A model generated the notes under the pieces. The model saw only the letters and a program-made list of their open reading frames with translations. It had not been told where the DNA came from and made no database searches. This document shows positions 57,848 to 64,000 of a stretch of DNA of 64,000 bases, piece after piece. Origin of the DNA: Candidatus Andeanibacterium colombiense. Its GTDB lineage: Bacteria > Pseudomonadota > Alphaproteobacteria > Sphingomonadales > Sphingomonadaceae. The DNA is taken from NCBI GenBank assembly GCA_029202985.1, contig CP119316.1, positions 806,001 to 870,000 on the forward strand, in the 5' to 3' direction. The position numbers and the translations under genes are program-made. Each line of letters opens with the position of its first letter. Within the stretch, counting starts at the first letter, position 1.

Positions 57848-59218
57848 TTACTCCGCCGGTTGCGGTGCCGTCGTTGGCCTGCGACGGCGGGCCAGCCGCA
57901 GCACCTTGCGCAGCCGGCTGGTGATCAGGCCATGCTCGGCCATCCACGCGTAATATTCGCGGTATTTCGCATCCTCGCCCAGCAGATGGGCCTCTTCGGT
58001 CCGCGCGCGCCAGTAATAGATCGCGCTGACGCAGCCGAGGAACACCGTGTTGCGCACCGCATCGACCAGCGAGCCGTTGGTGACCAGGAACGGCAGGGTC
58101 GAACCCCACCAGAACAGATTCTTCGCCAGATAGGCCGGGTGGCGGGTGAAGCGGTACGGGCCATTGGTCAGCACGCCGCGGTAGGTGAGGTTGGAGAAGC
58201 GGATGCCGAAAGCCATCGTCGCCCAGGCGTAGAACGCGGTCAGGCTGACGAGGACAGCCATCCACACCCACATCAGCGCGGGATGCCACTGCAGCCAATA
58301 GGCCCAGTCGGCGGTGTTGTATTCATAGCCGATCACCCCGTCGTTCGAGATGATCCCGTAAACGAACGGCGGATAGCACATCAGCGCGGCGAGCCAGCCG
58401 GCGAGGAACGGATTGCCGCTGCGGATCTGCGCATCGAACGGGCGCATCGTCAGCAGATAGCCGACTGTCCCGATCTGCACGTCGATCACGAACAGCAGGT
58501 CGAACAGCCTGCCGCCGAGCCAGCCCGGATGATGGATGACCGCCGCAATGTCGGTGTTGACCACATTCGCGAAGCCGCCGGGCAGGATCGAGATCATGAA
58601 GGCGCCGAAGAAGCCCTTGATCGCCCAGGCGCGCCAGTGCTTCCCGACCTGCTCGATGTCCCAGCCCTCACGCCCGATCAGCAGCGCACCGAAGTGCCAC
58701 GCGGTATCGCGAGGCTCGACCAGATAGCGGTCGAGCCACAGCACATAGGGGATCGAGAGCGCGAACAGCGGGATCGCCGCCGCCTCGAACACTTCCATCG
58801 CGAACAGATATTGTCCGTCCCAATACCAGCGGCCGAGACAATAGCAGGCGGCGATCGCGGCCCAGGTGGCCCACAGGCCGACGATCTTGACCACCGAGAC
58901 CTCGATCCGGTCGCCCAGCGGACGCGGATTGTCCCAGTCGATCCCGGTCGAGGGACGGCGATGGACCTTGTCGACCAGCACCGACCATGCGGCCATCAGC
59001 AGCCCGATCAGCAGCATCGAGGCGAGCGCGGCATAGGGCCCGGCCATCCGCTCATGCGGGCCCGGCAGGCCGAAAGCGTCGACGATCGCGGGCCAGTTGC
59101 GGCAGACCAGGATCCAGCAGAACAGCCCGGCCAGCCCAACCGCCCCGACCCACGGCGAAACGTCGCTCGCGGGCGGTTTCGCACCGATGGTCACGGGCTG
59201 CGGGTCGGTCATGCTCAT
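57848..59218 (-). CDS. Large membrane protein with C-terminal isoprenylcysteine-methyltransferase-like domain
   Basis: A 456-residue, roughly ten-helix membrane protein. The C-terminal 130 residues match the ICMT/DUF1295 (PEMT-like) fold: GPYRFTRHPAYLAKNLFWW for SAM binding and YYWRARTEEAHLLGEDAKYREYYAWM at the end. The N-terminal 300 residues are further helices with charged loops and have no family I can name; VEVFEAAAIPLFALSIPYVLW-like stretches suggest a lipid-facing bundle. A methyltransferase for a lipid or isoprenoid is a fair guess. ATGs at 59218 and 59212 are both possible. Confidence 0.78.
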   Translation of the reverse strand: MSMTDPQPVTIGAKPPASDVSPWVGAVGLAGLFCWILVCRNWPAIVDAFGLPGPHERMAGPYAALASMLLIGLLMAAWSVLVDKVHRRPSTGIDWDNPRPLGDRIEVSVVKIVGLWATWAAIAACYCLGRWYWDGQYLFAMEVFEAAAIPLFALSIPYVLWLDRYLVEPRDTAWHFGALLIGREGWDIEQVGKHWRAWAIKGFFGAFMISILPGGFANVVNTDIAAVIHHPGWLGGRLFDLLFVIDVQIGTVGYLLTMRPFDAQIRSGNPFLAGWLAALMCYPPFVYGIISNDGVIGYEYNTADWAYWLQWHPALMWVWMAVLVSLTAFYAWATMAFGIRFSNLTYRGVLTNGPYRFTRHPAYLAKNLFWWGSTLPFLVTNGSLVDAVRNTVFLGCVSAIYYWRARTEEAHLLGEDAKYREYYAWMAEHGLITSRLRKVLRLARRRRPTTAPQPAE

Positions 59219-59301
59219 GCCCTAACCGCCTAGCCGAAAAGGGTTAAGGGCCGGGTAATCGCGACAATCGCCCTGTCCCGGAAGGGGGCAGGACCGAGGC
59301 C

Positions 59302-60645
59302 CTACCTGAACGCGTGGATCGTGCCCTTGTCGTCGAGGATGTACAGGATCTGGTTCGCCACCACCGGCGCCAGCGAGATCGACGAGCCGAGATCGCGGAA
59401 TTCGGTCGGCTTGCCGCTCGCCACATCGACCGAGAACACCTTGCCGCGCGAATTGGCGACCCACAGGTGGTTGCCCGCGAGCACCGGGCCGGTCCAGAAA
59501 ATCCGGTCGATGCGCTTCTTCGGCTTCTTGAATTCGTCGAACTGCGTCAGCCAGCGGATCTTGCCGGTGTTGCGCGCGATCGCCATCAGCCGCGCGTCGT
59601 CGGTCAGGGTAAAGATCCATTCGCCGGCGATCGCGGGGGTCGAGATCCCTGCGAGGTTGAGTTCCCACACGCGCTGGCCGGTGTTGAGCTCATAGGCGGC
59701 CATGCGCCCGCCCTGGCCCAGCGCATAGACCCGGCCGTTGTCGATGATCGGATCGGCATCGACGTCGGTCAGCGCGCCGACCTCGGTCGAGATATTGGTG
59801 CGCGACAGCGCATCGAGCCACAATTCGCGGCCGTTCTCATAGCGATAGGCGGCGACTTCTCCGGTGCTGTAGCCGGCGACGATCGAGCCCTGCGCGGCGG
59901 CCGCGGCGGCCACGCCGAAGATCCCGGTCTGACCGGCCGAACCGGCCTTGGTCCACTGGATCGCGCCATCCGCCGCATTGAGCGAGATCACCTGGTTGTC
60001 CTGCGTCATCGCAATCACCGCGTTGAACGCGATCGTCGGCGCGCCGCGCAGCGGCCCCGAAGGCTTGACCGACCAATAGACCTTGCCGTCGGCCGCATCG
60101 AGCGCGGCGACATCGCCGACGCCGTTGGTCGCATAGACCCGGCCGTTGGAATAGCTAACCCCGCCGCCGAAGGCCGAAGCCTCGATCTTGCCCGGAACCG
60201 GCATCTTGTAATGCCATTTCGGGGTGCCGGTATTCGCGTCGAAGGCATCGACCACACCGTCGGTGTCCATCACGAACAGCGTGCCATTGCCGATCACGGG
60301 AGACGCGGCGAGGCGCCGCTTCTTGCCCGAACCGGCGATGCTGGCACGCCACAGCTCGTTCGGATTGTCGCTCAGCGCAAGGTGGCCGTAGCTCTTCGAT
60401 GCGGTCCCGCCGGCCTGGCTCCAGTCCGCATTGACCTGCGGCGGGGGCACCACCACCGTCACCGCGGCGAGCGTCGGATCGACGCTGGTTCCGGCCTCGA
60501 TCCGAGAGAGAATCGGCACGCGATTGCCGACCGTCGGCGTCTTGGGCCCGCCCTTGCCGTGGAAGATGCCGCAGCCCGAAAGCGCGACTGCCAGGACGGC
60601 GACGGTGGAAATCGCGCCGAGGCGCCGGAATGCAGTGCTGTTCAT
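59302..60645 (-). CDS. bamB: Outer membrane protein assembly factor BamB
   Basis: The lipoprotein beta-propeller of the BAM complex that helps fold outer-membrane proteins. The 447-residue protein has a lipoprotein signal (AVALSGC, Cys25), a Gly-rich linker and eight PQQ-like propeller blades with repeated GxVxAxD/ANTGxxxW units (VVDAFDANTGTPKWHYKMP, VAALDAADGKVYWSVKP, VISLNAADGAIQWTKAG and so on). ATG at 60645 with GAGAGTG upstream; a GTG at 60654 would add three residues. It follows the YfgM-like gene in one operon, as in many proteobacteria. Confidence 0.92.
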   Translation of the reverse strand: MNSTAFRRLGAISTVAVLAVALSGCGIFHGKGGPKTPTVGNRVPILSRIEAGTSVDPTLAAVTVVVPPPQVNADWSQAGGTASKSYGHLALSDNPNELWRASIAGSGKKRRLAASPVIGNGTLFVMDTDGVVDAFDANTGTPKWHYKMPVPGKIEASAFGGGVSYSNGRVYATNGVGDVAALDAADGKVYWSVKPSGPLRGAPTIAFNAVIAMTQDNQVISLNAADGAIQWTKAGSAGQTGIFGVAAAAAAQGSIVAGYSTGEVAAYRYENGRELWLDALSRTNISTEVGALTDVDADPIIDNGRVYALGQGGRMAAYELNTGQRVWELNLAGISTPAIAGEWIFTLTDDARLMAIARNTGKIRWLTQFDEFKKPKKRIDRIFWTGPVLAGNHLWVANSRGKVFSVDVASGKPTEFRDLGSSISLAPVVANQILYILDDKGTIHAFR

Positions 60646-60664
60646 TGGAATCACTCTCGCAAAA

Positions 60665-61456
60665 TCACTGCGCCCCGGCCGGGGCTTGCTGGTCCTGCTC
60701 GTTCTGGTGCATGTCTTTCAGCGTCTGGTCGACATCGACGATCGCGTCGACCCCGAGCAGGCCGGAAAGCTGGCGCGCGCGCGAGCGCAACGAGGCGGGA
60801 ACGGTTTCATCCTTGGCGATCTGCGCGAACAGAGGCCCGGCGAGCTCGGGTTTGCCGAGATCGAGATAGGCCGCGCCGAGCAATTCGCCCGCGCTGCCGA
60901 AGAACGGGCTGCCGGGCGTCGCCAGCGGCTTGATCCTGGCGACGACTTCGGCGGGCTTCATCGTCGCATAACCGGCCGAAACCTGGCGGATCAATGCGAG
61001 ATCGCGATAGGGGCCGGGCGAATCGCTGCTGGTCGCCACTTCGCCGTAGATCCGGACCGCATCGGCGGCGCGGCCCTGCTGCAGGGCCACGCCCGCGCGG
61101 GCCATTTTCGCAGCCGCGACCGCGCCGGCAGGGCCTTCCTTCTCGATCGCGATCAACTGGGTCGTCGCGGTGGCGAAATTGCCCGCCTCGAGCTGGTCCA
61201 GCGCCTTGACGATTTCCTCGGAGGTTTGGTCCAGCGCCTTTTCGCGGTGATCCTTCCACACCAGATAGCCGCCGAAGCCGAGCAGTGCGACCACCACCAG
61301 GATGCCGATCTTGAGCCCGTGGTTCTTCGCGAAATTCGCGAGCTGGTCCTGACGATAGGCATCGTCGACCTCGCGCACGAACGCATCCTGCTGCTTGGAA
61401 TCGCGGTCGAGGCGCTTGGCCGCTTCGGGAGTGATATTGCTGGGTGGAAGAGCCAC
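60665..61456 (-). CDS. YfgM-like tetratricopeptide membrane protein
   Basis: A 263-residue protein: a cytoplasmic acidic/basic N-terminus, one membrane helix (KIGILVVVALLGFGGYLVW near 49-67) and a periplasmic TPR-like domain (ATTQLIAIEKEGPAGAVAAAKMARAGVALQQG ... AADAVRIYGEVATS). In E. coli YfgM associates with PpiD and SecYEG and hands proteins to periplasmic chaperones. The start is GTG at 61456, which gives MALPPSNITPEAAKR. It is 19 bases upstream of the bamB ATG, and the pair probably act together in envelope biogenesis. Confidence 0.85.
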   Translation of the reverse strand: MALPPSNITPEAAKRLDRDSKQQDAFVREVDDAYRQDQLANFAKNHGLKIGILVVVALLGFGGYLVWKDHREKALDQTSEEIVKALDQLEAGNFATATTQLIAIEKEGPAGAVAAAKMARAGVALQQGRAADAVRIYGEVATSSDSPGPYRDLALIRQVSAGYATMKPAEVVARIKPLATPGSPFFGSAGELLGAAYLDLGKPELAGPLFAQIAKDETVPASLRSRARQLSGLLGVDAIVDVDQTLKDMHQNEQDQQAPAGAQ

Positions 61457-61592
61457 GCGGGGGCCTTTTACTTTGGTTTCGCCGAGTTGCGCGCTGTTTA
61501 GGGACGTCGAACGGATAGGGCAATAGAGCCTTGCCGTGCCTGTACCCGGGCCGGTGAACGGCGAATGAAGCAGCCTCGCCGAGAGCCTCGCT

Positions 61593-62729
61593 TCAGCGCG
61601 AAGCAGCGCCTTCGATCGCGGCGGTATAGAGCGCGCGGTAGCGTGCGATCATCCGCGCCTCATCGTAGGATTCGCGCGCTTTTTCGCGGTTCGCACGGCC
61701 GATCTTGCGGCGCTCCGCCGGGTCGGCGGACAAGGTTTCGAACGCCTGGGCAAGCGCATTTTCATCGCCCGGCGGAACGATGAAGCGCGCATTTTCGGCC
61801 GCGACCATTTCGGCGACGTCGCCGACCGCGGGCGCGACCACCGGCAGGCCCGCGGCCATCGCCTCGACCACCGAGATCGGGAACTGCTCGCTTTTCGACG
61901 AAAGCGCGAAAATATCGAACAACCCGACCACTTTGGCCGGGTCTGCCGCAAAGCCCGGCAGGTGGACGCGGTGCGCGACCTTGAGGCGGATCGCCTCCGC
62001 CTCGATCGCCGCGCGCTCGGGTCCTTCGCCAAGGATCACCAATTGCCATTCGGCCGGCAGCGAAGCGAAGGCGCGAACCATCGCCGGCAGATCCTTCACC
62101 GCACGCAGGCCGGCGAGCGTGCCGAGCCAGAACTCATCGTTGCGTTTGACCAGGTTGGGCAGCACGTCGCGCAGCGGCTGCTTCGCATAGCCGGCGGTCG
62201 CAATGCCGTTGGCGATGCGGTGGACCCGGCTGCGCGGCTGGTGCCACACCTCGAGCGCGATCCGCTCGAGCCCGCGGGACGGCACCACCAGCCCCGTGCT
62301 GCGCCCGAGCGCGAGCCGGCGATAGAGATTGCGCTGCGGCTTGAGCCGCTCCGCCTCGTCCGCGTTGAACCCATCTTCGTGATGGATCAGCGGCGCGAGC
62401 CCGAACGCGGCCACATAGAGCGTATGCGCCATCACCGCATCCATCGCGCCCCAATTATAGCTGAGGATCAGATCGTAGCCGCGCATCGCCTCTGCCAGCC
62501 GCTTGAGTCGGCCGAGCCCCGGAAAGCCCGCAAGCGGTGGGAACTTTTCCGGGTAAGCGACTGAAACATCTTGGGACACATGCGCAGCCGCAGCGAAGGC
62601 CCCCGGCTGCGCCGAGACGATATCATGCGTGAAATCGCGCCCGAAGGCGTTGATGAGCCGAACCGAGCGCAGCTCCTTGCCCCCGGCGTCGAAGCTCGAC
62701 TGGAGGTGGAGGATGCGCTTGGCGCTCAC
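61593..62729 (-). CDS. GT4 family glycosyltransferase
   Basis: A 378-residue GT-B retaining glycosyltransferase: N-terminal RILHLQSSFDAGGKELRSVRLINAFG with the usual GGKE loop, acceptor region, and donor domain with WLGTLAGLRAVKDLPAMVRAF, LVILGEGPERAAIEAEA and the E-x7-E block FALSSKSEQFPISVVEAMAAGLPVVAPAVGDVAEMV near 300-335. It may build exopolysaccharide or glycolipid. The start is GTG at 62729, overlapping the alpha/beta hydrolase stop (GTGA) by four bases, so the two are coupled. Confidence 0.9.
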   Translation of the reverse strand: MSAKRILHLQSSFDAGGKELRSVRLINAFGRDFTHDIVSAQPGAFAAAAHVSQDVSVAYPEKFPPLAGFPGLGRLKRLAEAMRGYDLILSYNWGAMDAVMAHTLYVAAFGLAPLIHHEDGFNADEAERLKPQRNLYRRLALGRSTGLVVPSRGLERIALEVWHQPRSRVHRIANGIATAGYAKQPLRDVLPNLVKRNDEFWLGTLAGLRAVKDLPAMVRAFASLPAEWQLVILGEGPERAAIEAEAIRLKVAHRVHLPGFAADPAKVVGLFDIFALSSKSEQFPISVVEAMAAGLPVVAPAVGDVAEMVAAENARFIVPPGDENALAQAFETLSADPAERRKIGRANREKARESYDEARMIARYRALYTAAIEGAASR

Positions 62730-63595
62730 GCCGTTTTGGCCAGCAGGCGGGCGATCGCCTTGACCGCCTCCGGTTCGCCGAGCGTGGGTGTGTGCCCGGT
62801 GCGGGCGATGGTGAGGCTCTCGGCGCCTTCCAAATCTTTGGCCATTTTCCTGAGCGTTGCAGCCGACAGTATGTCGGACAAAGCGCCCCGGACCACCAGC
62901 ACCGGCCGCCCGCGCAGCGCCCGCCACGCCGGCCACATATCCGCCGCGGGCGCGTCCGGATCCACCGGGGTGTTGAACGGTTCGGCGATCTTCATATCGT
63001 AATCGAACACGATGCGGCCATTGCCCGAGACCGTCATCAGCCGCTTCGCCATCTCCAGCCAGTCCGACACCGCATAGGTCGGGAACAGCTGCGCGCTCTG
63101 TTCGCGCAGCGACCGGGCCGCGTGCATCCAGGTCGGGAACGCCCGCCCCTGACCGACATATTCGCGAATCCGGGCGATACCCTTCGGCTCGACCGCGGGG
63201 CCGATATCGTTGAGCACCGCCCCGGCAATGCGCTCCGCGCCGGTCGCCGCCAGCATCATCGTCAGCAGCCCGCCAAGCGAGGTGCCGATCGCGACGTAGC
63301 GTTCGATCGCGGCCTGCTCGAGCAGCGACTGGAGATCGGCGAGATATTGCAGCGGCATGTAGGTCGCCGCATCCTTCGCGTAATCGCTTTCGCCTCGCCC
63401 GCGCAGATCGACGCAGATCATCCGCCTTTTGCCGGCGAAGTGCCGCGCCAGCGGCTCGAAATCGCGGGCATTGCGCGTCAGGCCGGGGATGCACAGCAGC
63501 GGTGGCCGGTCGCCCGGCCCGGCATAGTCGCGATAATGCAGCTTGAGGCCGTCCGGCGCCGTCCAGAACCGGTTTTCGAAGGCGTTTGCGCTCAT
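62726..63595 (-). CDS. Alpha/beta hydrolase
   Basis: A 289-residue alpha/beta-fold hydrolase: LLCIPGLTRNARDFEPLA (oxyanion region) near 33-50, CVDLRGRGESDYAKD near 61-75, nucleophile elbow AIGTSLGGLLTMMLA near 101-115, acid in the RGALSDILS region and the final His in ARTGHTPTLGEPEA. No signal peptide, so cytoplasmic. The substrate is not indicated. It is translationally coupled to the glycosyltransferase, which suggests that both work on one surface glycan or lipid. It is divergent from the SelO-type gene. Confidence 0.88.
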   Translation of the reverse strand: MSANAFENRFWTAPDGLKLHYRDYAGPGDRPPLLCIPGLTRNARDFEPLARHFAGKRRMICVDLRGRGESDYAKDAATYMPLQYLADLQSLLEQAAIERYVAIGTSLGGLLTMMLAATGAERIAGAVLNDIGPAVEPKGIARIREYVGQGRAFPTWMHAARSLREQSAQLFPTYAVSDWLEMAKRLMTVSGNGRIVFDYDMKIAEPFNTPVDPDAPAADMWPAWRALRGRPVLVVRGALSDILSAATLRKMAKDLEGAESLTIARTGHTPTLGEPEAVKAIARLLAKTA

Positions 63596-63657
63596 GCTTG
63601 AAACAACCCCCGGGAGCGAGCCTTGCGAAAGGTTCGGCGAAACCCCACAAGCATGGG

Positions 63658-64000
63658 ATGCGAGCCGAACCGCCTGCCCATCCCTATACGCCCGACCCGC
63701 AAATCCTCAAGCTCAGCGAATGGCTCGGCGATCCGGTGGCGGCGGCCGACTTTCCGCAGACGGAACCGCGCTTCCGCAACCGGCGGTGGGACCGCGCGGT
63801 GGGGCTGGACGGGCTGACCGACGCGGACTGGGTCCGCCATTTCGGCCGGTTCGAACCGCTCCCCGGCAACCTCCCGCAGCCGCTGGCGCTGCGCTATCAC
63901 GGGCATCAGTTTCGCCATTACAACCCCGATCTCGGCGACGGGCGCGGCTTCACCTTCGCGCAATTGCGCGATGGCGCCAATTACGGGCAGGCCGGGCGCC
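63658..64000 (+). CDS. selO: SelO/YdiU-type protein adenylyltransferase (N-terminal part)
   Basis: Open from an ATG at 63658 to the window edge, about 114 codons. ALRYHGHQFRHYNPDLGDGR followed by GFTFAQLRDGANYGQAGR matches the conserved start of the SelO pseudokinase fold (compare YxGHQFGxxxxxLGDGRA), in the variant group with YHGHQF and NPDLGDGR. SelO transfers AMP to proteins under oxidative stress. The rest of the catalytic domain lies outside the window, so the assignment rests on the N-terminal block only. No strong ribosome site is seen. Confidence 0.75.
   Translation, partial: MRAEPPAHPYTPDPQILKLSEWLGDPVAAADFPQTEPRFRNRRWDRAVGLDGLTDADWVRHFGRFEPLPGNLPQPLALRYHGHQFRHYNPDLGDGRGFTFAQLRDGANYGQAGR

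Noticed and set aside
61593..63650. Single fused frame across the hydrolase and glycosyltransferase
   Set aside because: The first half is a shadow of the hydrolase gene. The glycosyltransferase begins at the GTG at 62729 that overlaps the hydrolase stop.
1..64000. CRISPR array, prophage, toxin-antitoxin or restriction system
   Set aside because: I saw no regularly spaced direct repeats, phage structural genes, or paired small toxin/antitoxin frames on either strand.

Overview
This 64 kb window is a GC-rich, gene-dense stretch of chromosome from an alphaproteobacterium, most likely Sphingomonadales (Erythrobacteraceae or Sphingomonadaceae). This rests on gene content and order: mutY/dciA/dsbA/smc, tsaB-rimI-mucR-fur-plsC-miaB, ubiA/rsmE/gshA, a class II DAHP synthase, a Ros/MucR zinc finger, a Fur without the CxxC pair and a DUF1489 protein. 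I see no rRNA, prophage, transposase, CRISPR array or plasmid replication gene. About 69 protein genes and one tRNA are supported; two genes run off the window (tspO on the left, a SelO/YdiU-type gene on the right).

Layout. 1-5 kb: tspO and tlyA (minus), two proline-rich exported proteins, a tiny ORF with an exceptional Shine-Dalgarno followed by a terminator-like hairpin, ilvE and trhO. 5-9 kb: a BaiN-type flavoprotein, molybdate uptake modABC (minus) and a divergent short ModE. 9-12 kb: YghU-type glutathione transferase, tRNA-Gln(UUG), a VOC protein and an AAHS-type MFS transporter. 12-19 kb (minus): aspartic protease, MASE1-PAS-GGDEF cyclase, class II DAHP synthase, M16 protease. 19-25 kb (plus): nfu, rutE-like, tsaB, rimI, mucR, fur, plsC, miaB. 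25-29.5 kb: rcnB-like (minus), phoH, a nucleotidyltransferase, a frameshifted doxX (minus), ybeY, corC. 29.5-34.9 kb: LysR, GDT1-type exporter, two related four-helix membrane proteins behind an FNR-type box, cyclophilin, mgtE, DUF3833 protein. 35-45 kb: two divergent regulator/oxidoreductase pairs, DUF1489, glycosyltransferase, an overlapping serine hydrolase/nudC/frnE operon, AEC transporter and a DUF922 metalloprotease. 45-52 kb: mutY and dciA divergent, two DsbA-like proteins, smc. 52-59 kb: soxR with a near-consensus SoxR box facing a VOC gene, ubiA, M20 peptidase, rsmE, gshA, ABM-domain protein, a large ICMT-type membrane protein. 59-64 kb: bamB and its YfgM-like partner, glycosyltransferase overlapping an alpha/beta hydrolase, then the SelO-type start.

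Most of the window is core housekeeping DNA, and I did not find an obviously new multi-gene defence or mobile system. The most unusual signals are small: (i) an imperfect-palindrome repeat family with GAAG/CTTC loops, one copy of which lies in frame inside rsmE and adds about 24 residues; (ii) two 83-87 bp elements with perfect 12-bp terminal inverted repeats; (iii) a 20-codon ORF with an 11-nt perfect match to the anti-Shine-Dalgarno and a possible attenuator fold; (iv) an FNR-type box ahead of tandem paralogous membrane proteins of unknown function; (v) a SoxR box in front of a VOC gene; and (vi) a one-base frameshift at the start of doxX.
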